DNA of 64,000 nucleotides from Sphingomonas jatrophae (lineage in GTDB: Bacteria > Pseudomonadota > Alphaproteobacteria > Sphingomonadales > Sphingomonadaceae): contig NZ_FOZG01000001.1 of NCBI RefSeq assembly GCF_900113315.1, positions 1,364,001 through 1,428,000 on the forward strand. The letters are read 5' to 3'. Position 1 is the stretch's first letter, and each line of letters opens with the position of its first letter. The notes under the pieces are model-generated. The model saw nothing but the letters and a program-made list of their open reading frames with translations. It did no database searches and was not told the origin of the DNA. The translations under genes were made by a program, and so were the position numbers. Shown piece by piece: positions 51,588 to 58,795 of this stretch.

Positions 51588-51995
51588 GTGTCCCCTTCTC
51601 TTTCTCCCGCTACGGCCCGTGCCGAGGCGCGCTGGGGATCCGCTCCCCTCCCGCCGCGGCCTGCACTCACCTACGGCATGGGCACCATCGCCCGCCGTCT
51701 CGGCTGCGATCAGCGCAGCCACAACTGGCAGGTCAATTACCTCCGCCAGCTGATCAAGCTTGAGGGCTTTCCCGCGCCGCTGCCGCATCCCCGCGGCACC
51801 AAGCTGCTCGTCGGCGCCGAGGCAGTCGGCACGCACGCCCGCTGGCAGCGCATCGCCGTCGACGCCTGGTTCGACGGCCAGCTCCCGCCCGGCGCGCTCG
51901 AAGCGCTCACCCCCGGCGCCGCCGCCGAAGCCGACGCGCTCGACGCCAACGCCGGCAACCTTGACGCGCTGCTCGCCCAGCGGAGGCGCGGATGA
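51588..51995 (+). CDS. First gene of rightward early operon, HTH-like
   Basis: 135 residues from GTG 51588 with RBS (acggaggc). YGMGTIARRLGCDQRSHNWQVNYLRQLIKLEGFPAPLPHPRG looks like a helix-turn-helix of an excisionase/MerR-like or AlpA-type protein. Being first after a repressed promoter it could be a regulator or excisionase. Uncertain. Confidence 0.65.
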   Translation: MSPSLSPATARAEARWGSAPLPPRPALTYGMGTIARRLGCDQRSHNWQVNYLRQLIKLEGFPAPLPHPRGTKLLVGAEAVGTHARWQRIAVDAWFDGQLPPGALEALTPGAAAEADALDANAGNLDALLAQRRRG

Positions 51996-52354
51996 CCCGG
52001 CCGCTTCGCGTCAGCGTCACGAACGCGCCCGATTATCTGTCGGCCGTCGGCGATCCGCAGAAGCAGATCCCGACGCACATCGCCGATCTCGGCGAGGGAC
52101 CGGTCCAACTGGTCCACGGCGACGCGAGCTCGATCGGCCACATCGTGATCGAAGGCGCCAGCCGCATCGCCCTCTACGTCTATCGCGAGCCGTGCAAATG
52201 CGGCTGCGGATCGGTCGGCCGGGGCATCATCTACACGCCCAACCCCGAGCAGGCGCGCGCAATCGGCACCACGCTGCTCAAGATCGCCGACGAGGTCGAG
52301 CAGGCCGCCGGCGAAGCTGCGGCGGCCGTCATCGCAAGGTTGCTCGGCAAGTGA
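51992..52354 (+). CDS. Hypothetical early protein (120 aa)
   Basis: MTRPLRVSVTNAPDYLSAV onward. Contains a CKCGCG cluster near residue 70 that could bind metal, and a helical C-terminus. ATGA overlaps at both ends. Unknown function. Confidence 0.65.
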   Translation: MTRPLRVSVTNAPDYLSAVGDPQKQIPTHIADLGEGPVQLVHGDASSIGHIVIEGASRIALYVYREPCKCGCGSVGRGIIYTPNPEQARAIGTTLLKIADEVEQAAGEAAAAVIARLLGK

Positions 52355-52527
52355 CCGCCCCGCTCCACCCCGACGATCGCACCCGCCCGCACCGGCGCGC
52401 CCCCATCCACCCGCTGGGTGAGCCCGCCTCGCAATTCGGCCGCGTCGAGATCGCCATGTCGATCTTCGCGCTCTCCACCTTCGCCTGGATGTTCGCGCGC
52501 GTCCTGCTCCACTGGTGGCGCGGCTGA
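52351..52527 (+). CDS. Small membrane protein (58 aa)
   Basis: From GTG 52351 (GTGA overlap). Hydrophilic N-terminus, one span near residues 35-54 (IAMSIFALSTFAWMFARVLL). Unknown. Confidence 0.55.
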   Translation: MTAPLHPDDRTRPHRRAPIHPLGEPASQFGRVEIAMSIFALSTFAWMFARVLLHWWRG

Positions 52528-52691
52528 TGTCCGCCCCGTGGAGCGGGCGGGAGCTCGCCGTCCTCCGCCGCCACTATCCCGCCGGCGCCAGCGGCGCCTG
52601 CCTCCGCTTCCTGCCTCGCCGCAGCAAGCGCGCGATCATCGTGCAGGCCACCCGCCTGCAGATCCGCACCACCCGAAAGGAGCGTCCATGA
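52527..52691 (+). CDS. Small Myb/HTH-like protein (54 aa)
   Basis: MSAPWSGRELAVLRRHYPAG to TTRKERP. The W-x-E-x-x-L-x-x-Y-P pattern with LPRRSKRAIIVQATRL resembles the SANT-like small DNA-binding proteins common in phages. Overlapping start and stop with neighbours. Confidence 0.6.
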   Translation: MSAPWSGRELAVLRRHYPAGASGACLRFLPRRSKRAIIVQATRLQIRTTRKERP

Positions 52692-53122
52692 CCGCCTCGT
52701 TCGAAACCGATCTCGTGCCCGACACGCTGCAGCCGCGCGTGCGGATCAACTATGCGAACGGCTGGTCCGCCAGCGTCGTCATCCGCACGCCCGACGCCTC
52801 CTGCGAGGCGCAGCTGGCCGCCTTGTCCGCCTGCCCGACCGGGCGCTGGAGCGACGGCATGGCCGAGCTCGGCGAACAGGAGGCGACCGCGGAACAGGTG
52901 GTCGATTTCCTCAACCGCATCCGCAACCGCCCCTCGCTGATCGATCGCGGCCCGCTCCTTCCCCGCCTCGACATCGTGCCGATCGAGCCGCACACCGCCT
53001 GCCGCGCCTGCGGCTGCACCCCCGGCGACGCCTGCCTCCACGATCGCCAGCCCTGCAGCTGGGTCGAAGACGATCTCTGCAGCCGGTGCGAAGCGCTCGG
53101 CCGCGGGAGGGCGGCGGCATGA
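52688..53122 (+). CDS. Cys-rich hypothetical phage protein (144 aa)
   Basis: The N-terminal beta domain (PRVRINYANGWSASVVIRT) is followed by a zinc-binding-like C-terminal module ACRACGCTPGDACLHDRQPC ... LCSRC. This module is frequent in small phage proteins. Function unknown. ATGA coupling on both sides. Confidence 0.7.
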   Translation: MTASFETDLVPDTLQPRVRINYANGWSASVVIRTPDASCEAQLAALSACPTGRWSDGMAELGEQEATAEQVVDFLNRIRNRPSLIDRGPLLPRLDIVPIEPHTACRACGCTPGDACLHDRQPCSWVEDDLCSRCEALGRGRAAA

Positions 53123-53394
53123 ACAAGCCCACCGCGATCGAGCGGCTGCGCGCCGCTGTCGAGTTCGTCCAGTCCGAGCGGCAGGCGAAGCGATCCGCCG
53201 ACACGATCATCGCCGGCCTCGTCGAGCGCTACGGCGCCCGCCACCGCTCGACCGGGCAGGAGCATCAGCTGCGCGCCGCCGGCGTAGCGTCCAGCTGCAC
53301 GTGGAGCCGCGACGAAGGGCTGCTCACGAATTGGGAGCGCACCGCCGGCCTTCGCCTGATCGGTCACGCGCAGGGAGGGTTCGGCCGTGAGTGA
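53119..53394 (+). CDS. Hypothetical early protein (91 aa)
   Basis: MNKPTAIERLRAAVEFVQSERQ, helical, with RHRSTGQEHQLRAAGVASSC. No recognised domain. Its stop overlaps the next GTG. Confidence 0.58.
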   Translation: MNKPTAIERLRAAVEFVQSERQAKRSADTIIAGLVERYGARHRSTGQEHQLRAAGVASSCTWSRDEGLLTNWERTAGLRLIGHAQGGFGRE

Positions 53395-53605
53395 TTCGCT
53401 TCTCACCGGCACGCTTGCCGAAGCTGCCAGCGCGTCCGGTATCGCATTCCCCGTTCGCGTCGACGGACCGGACGAGGCCGGCACAATCGTAGATGCCAAC
53501 GGCATGCAGGTCTGCATCGTCGACGTCGAGCGAGACCTGGAGGACGAACAGGTGGCACGCATCGTCGGGTTCCTCGTTCGCCTGTTGAACGCTGCGGGGC
53601 AGTGA
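53387..53605 (+). CDS. Hypothetical early protein (72 aa)
   Basis: Begins at GTG 53387. Alpha/beta pattern, FPVRVDGPDEAGTIVDANGMQVCIVDVE then a C-terminal helix (EQVARIVGFLVRLLN). Acidic. Unknown; the small acidic character is shared with DNA-mimic type anti-host proteins but nothing proves that. Confidence 0.58.
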   Translation: MSDSLLTGTLAEAASASGIAFPVRVDGPDEAGTIVDANGMQVCIVDVERDLEDEQVARIVGFLVRLLNAAGQ

Positions 53606-53606
53606 G

Positions 53607-54362
53607 GTGGAAGCCCCTTCCCTCAACCGCAACCAGCGCAAGCTGCTGGAGTGGCTGACCGAGATCGCCGCGATCGGGGAGCCTTGCCCCTACAACGCCG
53701 CGATCCGCACCCGCCTCGGCCTGGCGCACGACAATGCCGGCAGTCGCCTGCTCGCCCAGCTCGAGGAAATGGGGCTGGTGAAGGTCGAGAGCGGCAACAA
53801 GTGGCGCGTCGTCACGATCGTCGCGACCGGCAAGTCCACCAAGCGCCCGCCCGCCGCGCCGGAGCCGGTCCACGCGGATCCGCTCCGCGCGGCCCGCACG
53901 CGATCGGCAGAGCCATCGCCCATGGCGCGCCTGCTCGCCGTCGCACGCGACGTTCGTGCCACGGCCCCGCCGCCGGCCGCCGCGCCCGCGGCCGAACCGC
54001 AGCCACCCGCCCCGGCCATGTCGGAGCTCACGCCCGAGCCGGCGTTGCCGGTCGAACCTTCACCTGCCCCCGCCATCGAGGAGCCCTTGCTTATGGCTGT
54101 CGAGCCAACCGCACCCACGCCGCCCGCCCCCGCGACCGCAGCCCCGAAGGCACCGGCACCCACCGGAGAGATCGGCATCTGGCCCGAGCTGAGCCGACTG
54201 GACGCCGCCGGCGAATGCTCGCTGGAGATCATGATGCGGACCGCCCCGGGCGCGGACGCCCGTGTCTTCCTCAGCGTGCCGGTCGACCGCCTCGCGCTGA
54301 CGATCCTCGCGGCCGCCGCGGCGGCCCGGGTGCGCGACGCCCTTCTCGCCCAGTCCAACTAG
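53607..54362 (+). CDS. Winged-helix protein with long Pro/Ala linker
   Basis: 251 residues from GTG 53607. Residues about 5-70 form a winged-helix domain (NRNQRKLLEWLTEIAAIGEPCPYNAAIRTRLGLAHDNAGSRLLAQLEEMGLV). A 100-residue Pro/Ala-rich linker follows, then a C-terminal domain (LSRLDAAGECSLEIMMRTAPG). Likely a DNA-binding regulator that tethers a second module. Confidence 0.7.
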   Translation: MEAPSLNRNQRKLLEWLTEIAAIGEPCPYNAAIRTRLGLAHDNAGSRLLAQLEEMGLVKVESGNKWRVVTIVATGKSTKRPPAAPEPVHADPLRAARTRSAEPSPMARLLAVARDVRATAPPPAAAPAAEPQPPAPAMSELTPEPALPVEPSPAPAIEEPLLMAVEPTAPTPPAPATAAPKAPAPTGEIGIWPELSRLDAAGECSLEIMMRTAPGADARVFLSVPVDRLALTILAAAAAARVRDALLAQSN

Positions 54363-54386
54363 CATCCGCCGCAACAGGCGTCGGAT

Positions 54387-54420
54387 CGGGGGCGGCATTC
54401 AGGCTGTTTCGCCGCCCCCG
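54387..54420 (+). terminator. Hairpin between early genes
   Basis: 10-bp perfect arms (54387-54396 and 54411-54420) around a 14-base loop in the 73-bp gap after the winged-helix gene. No U-tract follows. May attenuate or process the early mRNA. Confidence 0.4.
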
Positions 54421-54435
54421 TCTCGGAGACCGTCC

Positions 54436-55317
54436 ATGACCCTCCGCCCCCTTGGCTTCGACTTCCCGGCCACCGCGCCCGAGCAGGACGGCATCCGCCT
54501 GTCCGGCCGCAGGCCCGAGACGATCGACCGCGACGAGCAGCTGGCCGAGCTCGGCGACGAGCTCAGCCACCGCCGCGCCGCCTACCCTGAAATGATCCGA
54601 AAGGGATTGATCCAGCGCGCCGACGCCGATCTCCACGTCACCATCCTCGCGGCAATCCGCGACGAGGTCGCCGTCCGCGCCGCCGCGGCCGAGACGCCCG
54701 GCGCGCCGATCGGCCCCACGCTGGCCGAGATCGAGGCGCGCGTCGCGGCCTGCACCGTCAGCTGGGACGAGAAGATCCGCGAGCTCCGCCGCGAACTCGC
54801 CCTCCGCCGCAACATGTGGGGCAAGCGTGTCGCCAAGGGCCTGATGTCCGCGGCCGAGGCGCGCCGCCGCATGGAACGGCTGGAGGCGGTCCACTGGAGC
54901 TACTGGATGCGCCTCGACGGCTATGAGCGCGAGCTGCAGGGCCTCCCCGCCGACGTTGCCCGCGATCACCTGCGCGAGCTGCAGGCGCGGCGCGACGCTT
55001 GGGCCCGCGCCGGCACCGCCTGCCCGCCCGACGAGATCGAGGCGACCGTCCCCGTCGACGGCGCGGCCGAGCCGATCACGCTCCGCCACCGCCTGCCCGG
55101 CCCCTTCCACGTCCGCACCGACGCCGCCGGCAGCATGGTGCTCAACGCCGAAGGCCAGCGCGGCCTCTACGCCATGCACGCGGATCTCGCCCGCCGCCGC
55201 ACCGACCAGGACGCCGCCACCATCGCCGCCGACGCCCAAGCGATCGCGCAGATCCTCTCCATTGTCGCGCGGTCTGCCACCCGAGCAGCCGCCGCCCAGC
55301 TTAGGGAAGCCGCATGA
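54436..55317 (+). CDS. Hypothetical helical phage protein (293 aa)
   Basis: Helical and Arg/Glu-rich middle (IEARVAACTVSWDEKIRELRRELALRRNMWGKRVAKGLMSAAEARRRMERL) with a C-terminal domain that includes HRLPGPFHVRTDAAGSMVL. No family recognised. The stop overlaps the next ATG. Confidence 0.65.
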   Translation: MTLRPLGFDFPATAPEQDGIRLSGRRPETIDRDEQLAELGDELSHRRAAYPEMIRKGLIQRADADLHVTILAAIRDEVAVRAAAAETPGAPIGPTLAEIEARVAACTVSWDEKIRELRRELALRRNMWGKRVAKGLMSAAEARRRMERLEAVHWSYWMRLDGYERELQGLPADVARDHLRELQARRDAWARAGTACPPDEIEATVPVDGAAEPITLRHRLPGPFHVRTDAAGSMVLNAEGQRGLYAMHADLARRRTDQDAATIAADAQAIAQILSIVARSATRAAAAQLREAA

Positions 55318-56210
55318 GCCTCGACCTGAACACGCGTTGCGCGGAGATCGCCGACAAGGTCGTGCCCGAGTATCGCAGCGGCCAGCGCACCTATCCTTGT
55401 CACGGTCACACGGCCAAGCGCTGGGACGCGGCATACGAAGGAGCGCGATCGGCCCTCCCGCCCGCGGGTGGCGCGCAGTTGCGGGAGGCGGCAAAGCTGG
55501 CCGTGGCGGACGCCGCCTATCATCTCCGCAAATATCGGCCGCATGTGCTGGAAGCCCTTGAAGCCGCCCTCTCCGTTCCCGAGCCGGGCGGGGTGGAGGC
55601 TGACGGGCAAGATCGCAAGTTCGCCTTCCGGAACGGGCAATTCGTCAACCGGATCAGCGGCGAACCGATCCCGCCCGACGAGCCAATCATCATCTTTCGC
55701 GCTCGCGATCATCACGCGCTGCCTGTGCTGCTCGCCTACCTGTCCATGGTCCGCGACCCGCATCACCAGCAAGCCGTGCATGATCGCATCGCTGAGTTCG
55801 AGGCGTTTGCGCGCGAGCACCCGGAGCGGATGAAGGAGCCGGGCATCACGCACCACATCGCGCTGAACCAGCCCCCCGCCACGCCAGCGGATCAAACGGA
55901 AATCAGCATCGCTACACGGCTGTTCGTCGAGGCCATGGAGCCCAGCCGAGATTTCAAGCGCAATCCGCACTATCAGGACGAGCTTGACCGCTACCGGCCT
56001 GCAATCGCCAAAGTGCTCGCTCTCCGCCCCAGCAGCGGGGTTGCGGTGCACGACGCTGCCCGCGCAAGGGCGCGCCGGGCGATTACGGATCGGTTTTATC
56101 GCGGCGGCAACGTCGTACAGATTGCGTCCGTGAAGCCGTCCGAGCTTGTCGACCTCGTTGTTGATGCGCTCGCCGCCGCACCGACGCCCACCAGCGCGGG
56201 GGAAGGGTGA
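55314..56210 (+). CDS. Hypothetical phage protein (298 aa)
   Basis: MSLDLNTRCAEIADKVVPEYRSG. Contains EPIIIFRARDHHALPVLLAYLSMVRDPHHQQAVHDRIAEFEAFA, a pattern met in early phage proteins of unknown role. The C-terminal half is helical and shows slightly less extreme GC. Function unknown. Confidence 0.65.
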   Translation: MSLDLNTRCAEIADKVVPEYRSGQRTYPCHGHTAKRWDAAYEGARSALPPAGGAQLREAAKLAVADAAYHLRKYRPHVLEALEAALSVPEPGGVEADGQDRKFAFRNGQFVNRISGEPIPPDEPIIIFRARDHHALPVLLAYLSMVRDPHHQQAVHDRIAEFEAFAREHPERMKEPGITHHIALNQPPATPADQTEISIATRLFVEAMEPSRDFKRNPHYQDELDRYRPAIAKVLALRPSSGVAVHDAARARARRAITDRFYRGGNVVQIASVKPSELVDLVVDALAAAPTPTSAGEG

Positions 56211-56425
56211 TGGCGTACACTATGGACACGTTCCTCGCCGCGATGACGAGTGCGGTGCGTGCCGAAATGCAGGCGATCGTCGAGCAGGAGGCCCAAGCCG
56301 CATCCGAGCGCGTCCGCGAACGGCTTAAGCAGATCGGGCCTGAACTCGCGATGCGACTGCTCAGCCAATTCGACGTGTCCCGGCAGGAGCAGCACGTCGT
56401 CATCAAGTTCAGGATGGATAGCTGA
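56210..56425 (+). CDS. Small helical phage protein (71 aa)
   Basis: MAYTMDTFLAAMTSAVRAEMQ followed by a charged helix (EQEAQAASERVRERLKQIGPELAMRLL). ATG 56210 overlaps the previous stop; a GTG at 56207 is an alternative. Its stop overlaps the next ATG. Confidence 0.6.
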   Translation: MAYTMDTFLAAMTSAVRAEMQAIVEQEAQAASERVRERLKQIGPELAMRLLSQFDVSRQEQHVVIKFRMDS

Positions 56426-56844
56426 TGCTCGCCACCCTCACCTGCCTCGCGATCGCCCTGCACGATGTCGACACGCTCCGCTGCGCATCGGGCGAGCGCA
56501 TCCGTCTCGCCGGCATCGGCGCGACCGAGATGGACGGCCGCCCGCGATCGGACCAGCCGGGCGTCGCCGGCGATCCCTACCGTCAGCGCCGGCAGATGGC
56601 CGAGACGGCGATCGGCGCCGGCATCGGTGCCGACGGTCGCGGCACGACCCTTTGGTTCGTCGCTCCGGTCCGCCTCAGCTGCCGCCCCGTCAGCATCAGC
56701 TACGGCCGTGTCGTTGCGTGGTGCGCTCGGCCGGATGGCCGCGACCTGTCCTGTGCCGCGATCGCCGCCGACGTCGCCCGTCGCTGGCCGCGCTACGATC
56801 CCGCCGGCCGCCTGCGCGCCTGCTTGCCACGCCGCCGCTCCTGA
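56425..56844 (+). CDS. SNase-like (thermonuclease fold) protein
   Basis: 139 residues. ALHDVDTLRCASGERIRLAGIGATEMDGRPR matches the start of staphylococcal-nuclease-like domains (calcium Asp, Arg and Glu in RLAGIGATE). The later catalytic Arg is not obvious; SISYGRVVAWCARPDGRDL aligns to the family end. Just upstream of the integrase gene. Could degrade DNA/RNA or be an inactive binder. Confidence 0.7.
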   Translation: MLATLTCLAIALHDVDTLRCASGERIRLAGIGATEMDGRPRSDQPGVAGDPYRQRRQMAETAIGAGIGADGRGTTLWFVAPVRLSCRPVSISYGRVVAWCARPDGRDLSCAAIAADVARRWPRYDPAGRLRACLPRRRS

Positions 56845-56883
56845 GCGCACCTTCCCCGTCTCTCAACAAAGGCCAAGCCCCTC

Positions 56884-58251
56884 ATGGCCCGCTTCACCAT
56901 CCCCTACCTCGTCGTCAAACCGCTCGCTGCCGGCGGCTTCGGCTACTACTGGCAGCCCTCCCCGGCGCTGACGAAGAAGGGCTGGAAGGCCGTCAATCTC
57001 GGCATCGCCGCGAGCGATCAGGATCCTGAGCGTCAGGCCGCCGCCCGCCGTCGCAACGACGAGGTCGCGGCATGGCGCGCCGGCGGCGCCCAGCCGAAGG
57101 CGGTGAAGAAGTTCACCCGGCGCCACACCGTCGCCGACCTGATCGCCGCCTTCCGTGAGCACATCGACACGCGCGTCGAGCAGGGCGAGGTGCCGGTCCG
57201 CCAACGCAACCCGACGCTCGGCAAGCCCATGTCGGCGAACACGCGCAAGACCTACTTCTCCGCGCTCAACATCGTCGAGATTTGGGCGACGGACCGCAGC
57301 AAGCCCGGTGGTGACGGCAACCTGCCGATCGCCTCGATCGACGACAAGCGCGTCGCCGCCTTCCGCGATGGCCTGATGAAACCCGCCAAGAAGGGCGAGG
57401 CACCCCGCCATCACCGTGCCCACAACACGCTGCGCGTGCTCCGTACCCTGTTCGAATATGGCGAGCGGAACGGCATGGTTCAGCGCGGCGCCAACCCGGC
57501 CGCCAAGTTCGATCTGGAGACGCCCGCTCCGCGCGATCAGGTGTGGGACGAGGCAGGAGGCACCGCCGATATCGACGCATTCCGCCACGCGGCCGCGGCG
57601 ATCGGCTATCCCTCGCTCGGCCTCGCAGTCGCGATCGCCGAGTTCACCGCGCAGCGCGAAGCCGACGTGCTCGGCCTCACCCCCAATAACTGGCAGGATG
57701 TGTCGCTCCTGATCGAGCCCGCGGTCCGCTCCGCACTCGCCGACGAGGCTGGCGTGGTGATGGGCTTCGTGCTCCGCCAGAACAAGACCAAGCGGCCCGT
57801 CGGCATCCCGATCGTCGGCCCGCTGCGTCGTGACATCGAGGCGGCGATCGCCGCCAACCGCGCCCGCGCCGTCCCTGCTACCACGATCATCGTCGACGAC
57901 GTCACGGAGCGGAGCTGGAAGACCCGCCAGTTCATCCGCAAGTTCAACGAGGCGCGCGCCCTGGCGATCGCGCCGACGCCCGAGGCGCGCGCCGCCGGCG
58001 TCGATCCGCGGCCGAGCCTGGAAGGCCTGCAATTCCGCGATCTCCGCCGCACCTGCGTCGTTCGCCTGGGCGAGCTCGGCATCGCCGACGAGGGCATCGC
58101 CTCGATCACCGGGCATAGCCCGCGCACGATCAAGAAGATGCTGGAGATCTACATGCCGCGGACGACGAACCGCGCCGCGATCACCATCCTCGCCCGCCAC
58201 GGCGACCAGCGCAGCGCTCGGCCCGCAGCGAAGGACGGCACCGCCGCCTGA
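56884..58251 (+). CDS. int: Tyrosine-recombinase integrase
   Basis: 455 residues. Catalytic domain: Arg in TAQREADVLGL near residue 258, Lys in NKTKRPVGIPI near 302, FRDLRRT near 383 where the usual first His is Arg (a known variant), GHS near 408 and the nucleophile Tyr in LEIYMPR near 422. The N-terminal core-binding part is near 75-190. Recombines attP with tRNA-Gly(CCC). It closes the rightward operon 445 bp from the tRNA. Confidence 0.92.
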   Translation: MARFTIPYLVVKPLAAGGFGYYWQPSPALTKKGWKAVNLGIAASDQDPERQAAARRRNDEVAAWRAGGAQPKAVKKFTRRHTVADLIAAFREHIDTRVEQGEVPVRQRNPTLGKPMSANTRKTYFSALNIVEIWATDRSKPGGDGNLPIASIDDKRVAAFRDGLMKPAKKGEAPRHHRAHNTLRVLRTLFEYGERNGMVQRGANPAAKFDLETPAPRDQVWDEAGGTADIDAFRHAAAAIGYPSLGLAVAIAEFTAQREADVLGLTPNNWQDVSLLIEPAVRSALADEAGVVMGFVLRQNKTKRPVGIPIVGPLRRDIEAAIAANRARAVPATTIIVDDVTERSWKTRQFIRKFNEARALAIAPTPEARAAGVDPRPSLEGLQFRDLRRTCVVRLGELGIADEGIASITGHSPRTIKKMLEIYMPRTTNRAAITILARHGDQRSARPAAKDGTAA

Positions 58252-58296
58252 TCGAAGCACCTAGCCCGCGTTCCTGATCCGTTCTAATCCGCGGCC

Positions 58297-58596
58297 ATGT
58301 CCGCGCACGTCCCGAAATCCCTGTTCGACTACGGCCGCCACCGCTTCGACGTGGCGGTCGAGTGCCGCAGCTGCGGCCGTGTCAGCGTGTTCGAGACGCG
58401 CGACGTCATCCTCCATTATCAGGCGCACGGCTGGAGCGTCGCCCTGCCCCTCGACGCCTCGCACTTCGTCTGTCGCTGCCGCTCGCGAGACGTGCTGGCG
58501 CGCGCCACCCCGATCGAAGCGCGTCCCCGCGATCTGCCGCCGCCACGCCCCGTCCTGCGCCCGCTCTACAGCAAGCCGGGCCGACATTCCGGATAG
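58297..58596 (+). CDS. Small Zn-ribbon-like phage protein between int and attR
   Basis: 99 residues. CRSCGR near 24 and CRCRS near 65 could form a zinc ribbon; the rest is Arg/Pro-rich at the end. Typical small phage DNA-associated protein. Unknown. Confidence 0.65.
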   Translation: MSAHVPKSLFDYGRHRFDVAVECRSCGRVSVFETRDVILHYQAHGWSVALPLDASHFVCRCRSRDVLARATPIEARPRDLPPPRPVLRPLYSKPGRHSG

Positions 58597-58631
58597 CCGT
58601 TGGAATTCCAACGGAACGCCCGTTGGAATGG
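58597..58631. repeat. Palindrome and repeat near attR (candidate integrase arm sites)
   Basis: A perfect 18-bp palindrome (58597-58614) plus a second copy of CGTTGGAAT at 58621-58629. The 11-mer CGTTGGAATGG at 58621-58631 also occurs at 17869-17879, 71 bp inside the left end. Confidence 0.55.
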
Positions 58632-58695
58632 GCCTGTCCGGCAGCATCAAACGGCTTGCAACGCCCGCAGATTTCCGCCATTCGACCAGCCGCAC

Positions 58696-58769
58696 GCGGG
58701 TGTAGCTCAATGGTAGAGCAGAAGCTTCCCAAGCTTACGACGAGGGTTCGATTCCCTTCACCCGCTCCA
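58696..58769 (+). tRNA. tRNA-Gly (CCC), rebuilt at attR
   Basis: 74 bases with encoded CCA. Acceptor GCGGGTG/CACCCGC, anticodon loop TTCCCAA giving CCC, and a T arm with TTCGATT. The first 40 bases come from the phage side of the crossover, the rest is chromosomal. The gene therefore depends on sequence upstream that is prophage DNA. Confidence 0.93.
58715..58735 (+). repeat. attR core (right copy of 21-bp att repeat)
   Basis: Identical to 17778-17798, within the anticodon arm of the rebuilt tRNA-Gly. Confidence 0.88.
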
Positions 58770-58795
58770 TACTCCCATTGAGCGGCGATCAGCCC

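Larger units (their letters stand above)
17778..58735. mobile_element. Complete temperate podovirus-like prophage in tRNA-Gly(CCC)
   Basis: Bounded by a perfect 21-bp core repeat (17778-17798 and 58715-58735) inside tRNA-Gly sequence, with the integrase gene near the right end. Contents are a CI/Cro-type switch, a rightward early operon, a leftward operon with replication, packaging, head, T7-type tail and internal virion proteins, a tailspike and lysis genes. All core modules look intact and no frameshift was noticed. No phage RNA polymerase or DNA polymerase gene is present. A two-gene AT-richer cargo interrupts the head genes. Confidence 0.93.

Noticed and set aside
56884-58251. Integrase inactivated by the missing first catalytic His
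   Set aside because: Arg in place of His in FRDLRRT is a variant I recall from active alphaproteobacterial integrases, and all other catalytic residues, including Tyr, are present.
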